From Daejeonella sp. JGW-45 (GTDB taxonomy: Bacteria; Bacteroidota; Bacteroidia; Sphingobacteriales; Sphingobacteriaceae), in assembly GCF_029360805.1 (NCBI RefSeq), contig NZ_JARKNC010000003.1:310001-374000 (forward strand): DNA of 64,000 nucleotides, given 5' to 3'. The notes under the pieces were generated by a model. That model saw nothing but the letters and a program-made list of their open reading frames with translations, searched no databases and was not told the origin of the DNA. Positions 1 through 7,927 of this stretch are shown here, in pieces. Made by a program: the position numbers and the translations under genes. Each line of letters begins with the position of its first letter. Positions within the stretch are counted from its first letter, which is position 1.

Positions 1-3000
1 GGATAAACACTGCCAAAATTGTTATAATATGTGTCAAGCGTTGCCACATCCCAAAGTTTAGTGAATGGCGCACCTGTCTGATCCACTCCGCTCACAGTTA
101 AACCATTTTCCCTTCCAGGCAAAGTTACCGGAGTGTGTCCGAACCTGGTTGCGTACTGTATCAGGTTACTATAGCCAACCGCGCCAAATTTCGAATCGAT
201 ATCTATAGTAAGTGAAAAACGCTTGTAGCGGAAATTGTTCCCTAATCCCATTAAGTAGGGAGGGTTTCCAACGCCTATGTCCGCTAATACCCTGTCCTCA
301 TAACCGGTTGCCTTATTGTAAACAAGCTGGCCGCTGTCGTTTCTTCTCATCACGTAAGCGCGTATGGTTGAGTAAGGAAGTCCTACTGCATTGATCAGCT
401 GAGGTCCTCCAATGGCATTTCCAAGATTAAGAAAATCAATTCCTTCTGCAAGCTCAACGATCTTGCTCTGATTGTAACCAAAGTTGTAATTCACATCCCA
501 GCTAAAGTTTTCTTTCTTCACCGGTGTGCCGGTTAAACTTATCTCCCAACCCTTGTTAGTGATCAGACCAAGGTTCCGGCGTCCGGCAGAATAGCCTGTA
601 GCCTGTGAAATTGGCGGTGAAAGAATGTCATTACGTGTCCTTCTTGAATAATAGTTAACATCCAAACCAAGACGGCTGTCAAGCATCTGAACCTCGAATC
701 CGCCTTCCACTGTCGCCACGGTAACGGGACGGATATTTGGATTTTGCAAGGTATTAGGATTACTTAACGTAGGAAGACCGTAGGCGTTTACTGTACTTAT
801 TTCATAAGTCTGATTAATACTTCCGGCATTCACAGTCGCGCTGCCTACTTCAGCCCATGACGAACGAAGTTTTGCGTAGTTCAGGAACTTCGGCATCTTA
901 ACCACATCAGATAAAATGAAACTGGCCCCAACTGATGGATAAAAGATTGAGTTAAATCCAGGGTTCAATACAGAGAACCAGTCCTGCCTTCCGGTTACAG
1001 TCAGGTAGAAAATATTTTTATAATCGATGTTGGCTTCGCCAAACAAAGAGTTTGTTCCGCTTTTACTGCGTTCTATATTTACCAGGTCCCGGTTTATTAA
1101 ATTAGACAGGGCATAAAAATCAGGAACAACCCATTGACTGCCATTGGCTTCACTTTCCCTGTTAGAATATCTTTCACGCTGAGCACCAACTAATAAATTA
1201 AGTCCGACTTTATCAGCCAGGAATCTTTGATTGTAATTTGCAATAGCTTGAAAATTCGTCAGGTTCGAGTTCTCCTGGTTTGAGTCGTAATAGCCGAGAG
1301 GTGTGAACGCATTTGTTTTCGGCACATAGAACTGATCGTTATAGTCACTAAAGTCTCTGGCTGCTGTTCCTTTAATAAACAAATTAGGAAGAAGATTAAA
1401 CTGAACACTGGCTCTTCCAATTACACGCTGACGAGTATCTTCGTTACCCATTTGGTAGGCTGCATAATACGGGTTAACCGCTGCAGGTACGGGATTCCAC
1501 TCAAGCTCCCTTCCGGTAGCAGGATTTATTCCCGGCCTGGCAGGATCACCCTTCATATTCCTCACATCAACATTGTTTGCTGCCAGGTACACCGGCCAGG
1601 CTGCGTTAATTTCCGCATATCCGACATTAGGCCTGTTTTTACCTTCAACCAGGTTGTACTGAAGACTGGATTCTACTGTAATAAAATCGTTTTTACCCAT
1701 TTTACCGGTCACGTTTAAGTTCGCAGTTTTACGGTTGTACTCAGAATTCGGCTGCTGGTCTTTGGCACGAAGATCGCTTACTGATAACCTCATTCTTAAA
1801 TTCTGATTACCGGCGTTCAATGCTACAGTGTTTGTGAAGTTCTGACTCGTCTGGTAAAAGTTTTTGATATTGTCTTTGACATTGAACGCAGAATATGGAC
1901 GCATAACACCATCGAACTGCATCACCATCGAACCGTCAAGTTTAGCACCATAAGACAGACGTCCGGAGCTTAAAGCGGCTGCAGCGGTAGCTGGTTTTAC
2001 GCCGTCATTACCCTGACCGTATTCGTACTGGAAATTAGGGAATATATAAGGTGTACCAAAGTTGGCATCTGATGTAAATTCAATTCCAACACCCTTCTGA
2101 ACCGATCCCTTTTTAGTAGTGATCAGGATAACACCGTTTGCGGCCTGGCTTCCGTAAAGAGCCGCAGCAGCACCACCCTTCAATACAGAGATGGTTGCAA
2201 TATCATCCGGGTTCATACTAGAGATCCCATCACCACGGTCAACATTCAACCCGCTGGAGCTTGTTACCGGCCCCCGGTTATCGTTATTTATCGGCATACC
2301 ATCCACTACATATAGCGGTTGCTGATTTCCGTTCAATGATGTGTTACCACGAATGATCACGCGGCTGGAACCACCAACTCCGGAATTCGCCTGCGTTGCG
2401 TCAACCCCGGCAATCTTACCCGTTAGCGCATTAGCAACGTTATTCTGGCGGGCTTCAGTGAATTCGTCACCTCTTACTTCCTGCACCGCATACCCCAGAC
2501 CTCTTTTTGCTTTAGTCACACCAAGCGCCGTTACAACAACTTCGCTCAAAGCCTGGCGGTCTTCAAGAAGAGTAACATTCACACTGGTCCTTCCGTTCAC
2601 TGCAACCTCCTGGGTTACATAACCCACATAAGTAAATACAAGAACAGCATTAGCGGGTGCGTCTAATGTAAAATTACCCTGAACGTCTGTCGAAGCACCT
2701 ACCTGAGAGCCTTTTACCCGCACACTCACGCCGATCAGCGCTTGCCCTGTAGCATCGATCACTTTACCCCTGATGTCGATCTTTTCGGCCTGAATAGTGT
2801 AGCTTGATACAGCACCAAGCGTCTTCCCGGCTGACATAGCCGCGTCGCGTTCCCCCGGAACGATAGAAAACTTAGACACGCCTTCCAGGAAACGCTCATC
2901 CTTCCTTTTCAGAATGATGGTATTTTCAGTGATCGAATAAGTCAGCGGCTGATTTTTGAAAACTTCGGCCAGGACATCCTTCAACGCCGTATTTCTTGTT

Positions 3001-3293
3001 TTTAAAGTAACCGGAACTGTATTTCGTAATAAGCGGGTATTGTACAGGAAATCGTAACCGGTCTGCTTCCTTATTTCAGTAAAAACCTTATCAAGATTAG
3101 AATTTGTTTCATTTAACGTCACATTTTGAGAGAAGCCTTTAGCACTTACCTGCATCAAAGCCACTAATATTAAAATGGTAGTTAGCTTCATGATTCTTAG
3201 TATTTGAGTTGAGAGCGAATTGAGCCTCAGTTCAGGAAAATTCCTCCTATGCGTGCAGGAACCACCACACTCAGGGTGTAAAACATTTTTCAT
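1..3293 (-). CDS. SusC/RagA-type TonB-dependent outer membrane transporter (3' end cut by window edge)
   Basis: The frame is open from ATG at 3293 to the window edge (1097 codons), so perhaps the last 60-100 residues are missing. There is a short N-terminal extension before a second Met and a hydrophobic signal segment. An STN domain (about residues 50-125, ending in ITENTIILKRK) follows, then a carboxypeptidase-regulatory-like domain (about 155-235), a TonB-box-like stretch LSEVVVTALG, the plug, and the barrel. An STN domain marks a SusC that signals through FecR to an ECF sigma factor, and both lie upstream here (3468-4637, 5739-6284). Its role is import of an oligosaccharide or other ligand across the outer membrane. 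The SusD partner would be outside the window. I chose the upstream ATG because the second SusC in this window has the same extended start. Confidence 0.93.
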   Translation of the reverse strand, partial: MKNVLHPECGGSCTHRRNFPELRLNSLSTQILRIMKLTTILILVALMQVSAKGFSQNVTLNETNSNLDKVFTEIRKQTGYDFLYNTRLLRNTVPVTLKTRNTALKDVLAEVFKNQPLTYSITENTIILKRKDERFLEGVSKFSIVPGERDAAMSAGKTLGAVSSYTIQAEKIDIRGKVIDATGQALIGVSVRVKGSQVGASTDVQGNFTLDAPANAVLVFTYVGYVTQEVAVNGRTSVNVTLLEDRQALSEVVVTALGVTKAKRGLGYAVQEVRGDEFTEARQNNVANALTGKIAGVDATQANSGVGGSSRVIIRGNTSLNGNQQPLYVVDGMPINNDNRGPVTSSSGLNVDRGDGISSMNPDDIATISVLKGGAAAALYGSQAANGVILITTKKGSVQKGVGIEFTSDANFGTPYIFPNFQYEYGQGNDGVKPATAAAALSSGRLSYGAKLDGSMVMQFDGVMRPYSAFNVKDNIKNFYQTSQNFTNTVALNAGNQNLRMRLSVSDLRAKDQQPNSEYNRKTANLNVTGKMGKNDFITVESSLQYNLVEGKNRPNVGYAEINAAWPVYLAANNVDVRNMKGDPARPGINPATGRELEWNPVPAAVNPYYAAYQMGNEDTRQRVIGRASVQFNLLPNLFIKGTAARDFSDYNDQFYVPKTNAFTPLGYYDSNQENSNLTNFQAIANYNQRFLADKVGLNLLVGAQRERYSNRESEANGSQWVVPDFYALSNLINRDLVNIERSKSGTNSLFGEANIDYKNIFYLTVTGRQDWFSVLNPGFNSIFYPSVGASFILSDVVKMPKFLNYAKLRSSWAEVGSATVNAGSINQTYEISTVNAYGLPTLSNPNTLQNPNIRPVTVATVEGGFEVQMLDSRLGLDVNYYSRRTRNDILSPPISQATGYSAGRRNLGLITNKGWEISLTGTPVKKENFSWDVNYNFGYNQSKIVELAEGIDFLNLGNAIGGPQLINAVGLPYSTIRAYVMRRNDSGQLVYNKATGYEDRVLADIGVGNPPYLMGLGNNFRYKRFSLTIDIDSKFGAVGYSNLIQYATRFGHTPVTLPGRENGLTVSGVDQTGAPFTKLWDVATLDTYYNNFGSVY

Positions 3294-3304
3294 ACTTTTA
3301 CATT

Positions 3305-3403
3305 TTTAAAATTGTTTGTTTAATTAATAAAACTTCGCGTCCGCGTGGTTTAGGATTGACAATCAAATTGACCGGCCGGGGCGCAATCCTGACCGGTTTT
3401 TTT
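3305..3403 (+). ncRNA. candidate antisense small RNA opposite the susC leader (locus 1)
   Basis: On the plus strand a -7-like word TACTTTTA (3293-3300) overlaps the reverse complement of the susC start codon. About 80 nt further on lies an intrinsic terminator (3371-3403). Between them is a second hairpin (AAAC-CGC...GCG-GTTT, around 3330-3352). A transcript of roughly 95 nt would be antisense to the susC 5' untranslated region. Cis-encoded antisense RNAs that repress susC homologues, such as DonS in Bacteroides fragilis, are known at this place in sigma/FecR-controlled loci. No -33 element is evident, and the 5' end is an estimate. Confidence 0.42.
3371..3403 (+). terminator. plus-strand intrinsic terminator upstream of susC (locus 1)
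   Basis: The left arm 3371-3380 (ACCGGCCGGG) pairs with 3388-3397 (CCTGACCGGT), with one C-A mismatch and one G-T wobble. The loop is 7 nt and is followed by a T run at 3397-3403. The T run is on the plus strand, although the flanking genes are both on the minus strand, so it ends a transcript antisense to the fecR-susC gap. Confidence 0.6.
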
Positions 3404-3467
3404 ATTATCATTCCAAAAAACCTGGTTAACTGGTATTTTTTCTTATCATACTTGCTTATTTAGGTAA

Positions 3468-4637
3468 TTATTGAATTGATTTAACCTTTACTTTTCTTCC
3501 TTTTACTGTGAATTTGATGCCTCCGCTTTCTTCCAGCATTTTCAGCACGCCGGAGATTTTTACATCGTTAGAAATATAACCCGTAAACTCATCGGGAGCC
3601 AATTTCCCGTCGTACACCAGTTCCACATCGTACCACCTCTCGATCTCGCGCATAATATCCCTGATCGGGGTGTTTTTAAACTTGAAATAGCCGTTTTTCC
3701 ATGCAATCGCCTTTTCAGTATCCGTATGCTGAACTTTAATATCCGGACCGGCCGGACTTGTCAGCGATTGCTCACCCGGCTTCAATAGCTGAGCATTGGG
3801 TTTAGCCGAATTAAGTATAATACGTACGCTGCCTTCCAGGAGTGTCGTCTTGGTATACGCTTCGTCTTCGTAAGAGTTGATATTAAAATGAGTCCCCAGG
3901 ACTTCGACCACCTGGTTATTACTTTCAACCCGGAACGGTACATTTTTGCGCTTTGCAACTTCAAAATAAGCCTCACCTATAAGCCTGACCTTTCGCTCGT
4001 TACTGGCAAATGCGGTTGGGTAACTAAGGGTCGAAGCGGAGTTCAGCCATACCCTGCTGCCATCTGGCAACGTAATGTTATACCGTCCGCCTTTAGGTGT
4101 TTGTATTGTATTAGCTGCTGATAAACTTCCCATATTCCTGCCCCTGTCAAGCTTTTGGTAAACGATCTCCCCGTCTTCAGTCTTGGTTATAGAAATATTT
4201 CCCTGACTGGCCACAAAGCCATTTTTGACGTCATCCAAACTTATTCTTGAACCATCCGCAAGTGTTAGAATAGCTTTATTATTTGCCGGGTCTATGTCGT
4301 TCTTTTGGTTTATTTCAGTGAAAACTTCCGGCTCTGCCTGAGGTGCAGCATCCTTATAAAAATATAAGGATGCCGCAAGGGCGATAATGACTGTTGCTGC
4401 GATCGAAAGCCGCGCGACAAGCCGCGCCGGCATTCTCGGGGCCGGCTCACTTGTTTCAACGCTTTCCATCAGCCTCCTGAACATCCTGTCATCGAGCGAA
4501 GGCATATCTAAACCTGGCTGGTCTTCATTGGATTTATTAAAGCTTCCGTAAAAATTGAGCAGCTGCTGCTCTTCTTCCAAAGAAGCCTCACCAGAAATAT
4601 ACTTATCCAGTAATTTAAAAAACGTCGCTTTATCCAC
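3468..4637 (-). CDS. FecR-family anti-sigma factor
   Basis: Protein of 389 residues. It has an N-terminal cytoplasmic anti-sigma helix region (residues 1-70), one transmembrane segment (about 75-95, SIAATVIIALAASLYFY), a FecR domain with the typical PKGGRYNITLPDGSRVWLNS motif (about 180-200), and a C-terminal DUF4974/STN-like domain with FKFKNTPIRDIMREIERWYDVE near residue 320. The start appears to be GTG at 4637, which gives the usual MDKATFF-type N terminus. It should hold the ECF sigma factor at 5739-6284 inactive until the SusC STN domain signals. Unusually, an SGNH hydrolase gene and an 11-bp repeat array separate it from its sigma gene. Confidence 0.95.
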   Translation of the reverse strand: MDKATFFKLLDKYISGEASLEEEQQLLNFYGSFNKSNEDQPGLDMPSLDDRMFRRLMESVETSEPAPRMPARLVARLSIAATVIIALAASLYFYKDAAPQAEPEVFTEINQKNDIDPANNKAILTLADGSRISLDDVKNGFVASQGNISITKTEDGEIVYQKLDRGRNMGSLSAANTIQTPKGGRYNITLPDGSRVWLNSASTLSYPTAFASNERKVRLIGEAYFEVAKRKNVPFRVESNNQVVEVLGTHFNINSYEDEAYTKTTLLEGSVRIILNSAKPNAQLLKPGEQSLTSPAGPDIKVQHTDTEKAIAWKNGYFKFKNTPIRDIMREIERWYDVELVYDGKLAPDEFTGYISNDVKISGVLKMLEESGGIKFTVKGRKVKVKSIQ

Positions 4638-4770
4638 TGTATGGGTTGATTTTATATTGAAGAGTAAAAAGACAGGGGTATCCCCTAGTACCGGCGAAAA
4701 AAAAGCCTATTCGCTTTCTGCCGCTGACTGACGCAGGTTTGCATCTGAGAGATAACAGATTATTACCTGC

Positions 4771-4969
4771 TTCGTGTCTGATTCGGCGAGTTTTCGTGAT
4801 TTTTTCGGTGGCCGCGCAATCCCCGTCGAACCGGACACGAATCTGTGCCGAACCTGTCACGGCGCTGATGCGGCACAGATACAGCCAAAACCCGAAGCGG
4901 ACCCGAAGCCCAGTCGAAGCCGACTCGAACAATTGTCGAAGTGCAGTCGAAGCCGTGTCGAACAAATTG
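4771..4969. repeat. 11-bp-period array with inverted arms (TTCG / CGAA words)
   Basis: On the plus strand TTCG starts at 4771, 4782, 4793 and 4804. CGAA then starts at 4827, 4838, 4849, 4893, 4904, 4915, 4926, 4937, 4948 and 4959, and the three missing slots (4860, 4871, 4882) hold degenerate CGGC, CGGC and CAGC. Every step is exactly 11 bp. The two arms are mirror-symmetric about position 4817. The array lies between the stop codon of the SGNH hydrolase (4980) and the start of fecR (4637). A period of 11 is not a multiple of 3, so the 111-codon frame across it (4630-4965) is not a gene. Confidence 0.85.
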
Positions 4970-4979
4970 TCTCTTTTAT

Positions 4980-5693
4980 CTATTTATTCAGACCGGTATT
5001 CCCCCTGGACTTTTTTGTTAAAGTAATAAGCGACCCTGCGATAAACGCTGCCTGTAAAGTTCTGACGGATTCGTTATAATGCACATGGTCAATATAGGTT
5101 TCGTCACCCAAATTGAGTGTGAACTGATATAGGTCAATCACAGGGATGTTTTTTTTGCTGAATACGTCGTCAGCAATAGCGTTATAGGTATCAACGTCTT
5201 TGGCAAAGCGATGAAATACCTTCGACCGGGTATTGTGTCTCTCGTCGACCACAGGAGTGGTTCGAAGCCAGATCAATTGGATATTTTTCTTCGTTGCTAT
5301 CCTGCAGATGGCCTCAAGATTCTGGCGGTATTGCACTTCATCTATCTGGATAACGGAAGTTTGGGAGTTACGTTTGATATCATGCAAACCGCAATTCAGT
5401 AACAGCATGTCAGGCTTAAAAGTTGGATCATTCTGTTTTAACTTCAGATATTCAAGTACCATCCGGGAATCACCACCATTCGCACCCTCCGGATTATCAA
5501 GATTACTTTCCCCCCTGCCGTTATCCTTCTTCCGGTCATAATCGAAGAAACCCTTCAATTGATTTTGCAAAAACGGACCGTACTGCATTGAGATGCTGTC
5601 TCCGATAACAAAAACCGTGGGCAGCTTCTCTTTAACTGAAAACCCAAAACTTAATAATATACAGAGAATAATGGTTAGTTTTTCAAATTTCAT
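4980..5693 (-). CDS. SGNH/GDSL-family exported hydrolase
   Basis: Protein of 237 residues from ATG at 5693 (an upstream TTG at 5708 is possible). A hydrophobic signal segment (MKFEKLTIILCILLSFGFS) is followed by the block I motif VIGDSIS with the nucleophilic Ser, an NCGLHD segment in place of the usual GxND block III, and the C-terminal DHVH (DxxH) catalytic pair about 32 residues from the end. These suggest a periplasmic or surface esterase that removes acyl groups from carbohydrate, but the substrate cannot be read from sequence. It sits between the sigma and fecR genes of the same operon, 45 bp after the sigma stop codon. This placement is unusual and links it to the polymer handled by the downstream SusC. 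Confidence 0.88.
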   Translation of the reverse strand: MKFEKLTIILCILLSFGFSVKEKLPTVFVIGDSISMQYGPFLQNQLKGFFDYDRKKDNGRGESNLDNPEGANGGDSRMVLEYLKLKQNDPTFKPDMLLLNCGLHDIKRNSQTSVIQIDEVQYRQNLEAICRIATKKNIQLIWLRTTPVVDERHNTRSKVFHRFAKDVDTYNAIADDVFSKKNIPVIDLYQFTLNLGDETYIDHVHYNESVRTLQAAFIAGSLITLTKKSRGNTGLNK

Positions 5694-5738
5694 AGCGTGT
5701 GGTATCAAAGCTATCAGGACGTTTGCAAGCCTGATAGA

Positions 5739-6284
5739 TCAATATAATCCCAGCGATATCCTTAGCTGGCGCAACGCCTTATTAAGGTGATTCTCGACCG
5801 TTTTAGGAGATATATCAAGCTTGGACGCGATCTCCTTATGCGACAACTGTTCTTCGCGGCTGAGCTTATAAACAGTTTTGCATTTATCTGAAAGATTATT
5901 GACGATCGAATTAACGTAAGACAGCAATTCCCGGTGCTCAATATTTCCGTATTCGGAGGGTGACTGAAGGCGCTCGGAAATACTCTCAAATATACTTTCC
6001 CTAACGGAACCATGCCGTACCTGGCGGTACACCTCGTAGCGAACAGACGCAAAAAGATAAGATTTAAGAGATGCCTTAATTTCTATTTGCTCCCGCTTAT
6101 TCCACAGGTTTATAAAAAGATCCTGGATGATATCTTCGCAGGCCTGCTGATCGTTGAGTACATGATATGCAGACACAAAAAGCTGGTTCCAATACTTCTT
6201 ATAAATTAGCTTCAGCGCAAGATCGTCTCCTGCCCTTAACCGCTCCATCAGCTCTGTATCCTCAAAAAGTTGTATCTCAGCCAT
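5739..6284 (-). CDS. ECF RNA polymerase sigma factor (FecI-like, Bacteroides expansion type)
   Basis: Protein of 181 residues. Region 2 (about residues 10-85) includes LIYKKYWNQLFVSAYHVL and CEDIIQDLFINLWNKR. Region 4 (about 120-175) includes LSREEQLSHKEIASKLDISPKTVENHLNKALRQLR, written here as two adjacent motifs of a sigma-70 region 4 helix-turn-helix. There is no extra domain. It heads the minus-strand operon with the SGNH hydrolase, FecR and SusC, and should direct transcription of the SusC locus when FecR releases it. The divergent amidohydrolase begins about 290 bp away on the other strand, with a shared intergenic region. Confidence 0.95.
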   Translation of the reverse strand: MAEIQLFEDTELMERLRAGDDLALKLIYKKYWNQLFVSAYHVLNDQQACEDIIQDLFINLWNKREQIEIKASLKSYLFASVRYEVYRQVRHGSVRESIFESISERLQSPSEYGNIEHRELLSYVNSIVNNLSDKCKTVYKLSREEQLSHKEIASKLDISPKTVENHLNKALRQLRISLGLY

Positions 6285-6366
6285 ACGAAGTTTAAACCTA
6301 TTTAAAAAAAATTAAAATTCAAAATATAACATTTTGATTACCGTACCTTAATAAACAATCAATTGA

Positions 6367-6391
6367 TTTTACCGGTTTCGTAACGGTAAAA
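6367..6391. promoter_or_regulatory. 8-bp perfect inverted repeat in divergent promoter region
   Basis: TTTTACCG (6367-6374) and CGGTAAAA (6384-6391) are perfect reverse complements separated by 9 nt. The repeat lies about 85 bp upstream of the sigma gene start and about 185 bp upstream of the amidohydrolase start. This size and spacing suit a dimeric regulator site or a small RNA hairpin. The rest of the 291-bp gap (6285-6575) is AT-rich, with no gene seen. Confidence 0.35.
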
Positions 6392-6575
6392 TTGCATAAA
6401 GCCAACATTATCTTATTATTATTTTTACCAACACTAGGGGGTAAAGTATTTTTCACACTCCTTATAATGAATGTAACTAAAATAAGATACAGTAATATGC
6501 CCTACGGGGCGATTATGAATGTATTTTCACGCCGAAATTCAATCAATTTCCATAGAAACGTTAAAACTTATCACA

Positions 6576-7895
6576 ATGAACCGAAAACAAATCTTCTTTT
6601 TCTCCGTGATGCTTTTGTGGTGTTCCGGCCTATTCGCGCAACAGGCTGGAACAGTCAAGCCTTATAACATCGTTATCAAAGGCGGCCACATTATTGATCC
6701 AAAAAACAATGTCGATGCTGTTATGGATATCGCCATTAAAGATGGCAAGATAGCTTTGATAGCAAAGAGCATCGACGGTACCCAGGGAACCCAGGTGGTT
6801 AACGCCAAGGGTATGTATGTGACTCCGGGACTCATTGACCTTCATGTTCACTTTTTCTGGGGACACGATGGATCTTCTTATATGAATGCTCCGTCAAGCC
6901 TTCCGGCCGATGGCTTTACCTTCCCTGCGGGTGTGACTACTGTTGTTGATGCCGGAAGCCCGGGCTGGAAAAATTTCGAATTATATAAAAAACAAACTAT
7001 AGACCGGTCGCAGACCAGGGTACTGGCTATGCTGAATATTGTTGGACAGGGAATGGCCGGCGGACAATATGAGAGCAATATCGACGAAATGGAGCCTCAG
7101 AAGACAGCCGATATGGCTAAAAAATATCCGGAGCATGTGGTAGGCGTGAAACTTGCGCATTTCAGCGGCCGAGGTCCTTTAGCTCATAGCTGGATCCCGG
7201 TTGACCGTGCGATCGAGGCTGGCAAACTTGCCAATATCCCTATCATGGTGGATTTCGGCTCGGCTACTCCTTATCTGCCGCTTGATTCGTTGTTTAATGT
7301 AAAGTTCCGCCCTGGCGATATATATACACATGCTTTTGGCGGAGATCCGCAGGTAGGATTAACTATTCAGAACGGCCGGGAATCGATCGTGGACGTCAGC
7401 GCTAAAAAAGTTAAACAATATGCCTTCACTGCTCAAAAAAGAGGCGTTATATTTGATGTTGGCTTTGGCGGGTCCAGTTTCCTCTTCTCACAGGGAATAC
7501 CGGCTATCAAAAGCGGGTTCTATCCTAACTCCATAAGTACCGACCTGCATACCGGTAGTATGAATAATGCCATGAAAAATATGCCGAATATCATGTCTTT
7601 GTTCATGGCGATGGGCATGCCGTTCAAGGAAGTTATCAAGGCTTCTACATGGAATCCCGCACAACAGATCAAGAGGCCGGAATTGGGAAATCTTTCTGTA
7701 GGTTCTGAGGCTGATATTGCTATTTTCACCGTTCGTAAGGGTAATTTTGGGTTCTACGCACGCGATGGAAAAATTCCGGGCAAGGAAAGGCTTGAAACAG
7801 AAATGACCATCAGGGCCGGCAGGATCGTCTATAACCTGAATGCTATTGCAGAACCAAACGTAATACAAGCACCTCCGCGTCCAAGAAACAGGTAG
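6576..7895 (+). CDS. exported amidohydrolase, cog3964/EF_0837-type (paralogue 1)
   Basis: Protein of 439 residues from ATG 6576; the 19 codons before it lack signal-peptide character. A signal peptide (residues 1-21, ending LFAQ) precedes the amidohydrolase fold: VIKGGHIIDPKNNVDAVMDIAI, the metal motif DLHVH with H90 and H92, a GVKLAH segment with a candidate carboxylated Lys, THAFGG, and a late STDLHTGS with the catalytic Asp. Such genes are often misannotated as dihydroorotase or enamidase. Characterised cog3964 members (for example Atu3266, from memory) cleave acetylated (R)-alpha-hydroxy acids; many members sit beside SelA-like PLP enzymes, and one lies 5.4 kb away (13306-14520). It heads a plus-strand gene run, 32 bp before the propeller gene. 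IMVDFG replaces the MVHxG-type motif I expect in the family. Confidence 0.88.
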   Translation: MNRKQIFFFSVMLLWCSGLFAQQAGTVKPYNIVIKGGHIIDPKNNVDAVMDIAIKDGKIALIAKSIDGTQGTQVVNAKGMYVTPGLIDLHVHFFWGHDGSSYMNAPSSLPADGFTFPAGVTTVVDAGSPGWKNFELYKKQTIDRSQTRVLAMLNIVGQGMAGGQYESNIDEMEPQKTADMAKKYPEHVVGVKLAHFSGRGPLAHSWIPVDRAIEAGKLANIPIMVDFGSATPYLPLDSLFNVKFRPGDIYTHAFGGDPQVGLTIQNGRESIVDVSAKKVKQYAFTAQKRGVIFDVGFGGSSFLFSQGIPAIKSGFYPNSISTDLHTGSMNNAMKNMPNIMSLFMAMGMPFKEVIKASTWNPAQQIKRPELGNLSVGSEADIAIFTVRKGNFGFYARDGKIPGKERLETEMTIRAGRIVYNLNAIAEPNVIQAPPRPRNR

Positions 7896-7927
7896 CACTT
7901 CACATTTAAAAATCAAAATCCATATTA

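Noticed and set aside
4630-4965. 111-codon minus-strand open frame, and plus-strand frames at 4739-5079, over the 11-bp array
   Set aside because: The 11-bp period shifts the reading frame at each unit, the composition follows the repeat and not a protein, and no domain is recognisable.
6576-7895. Dihydroorotase or enamidase
   Set aside because: The fold is shared, but the signal peptide, gene context and KGGHxIDPxNN pattern fit the cog3964/EF_0837 group better.
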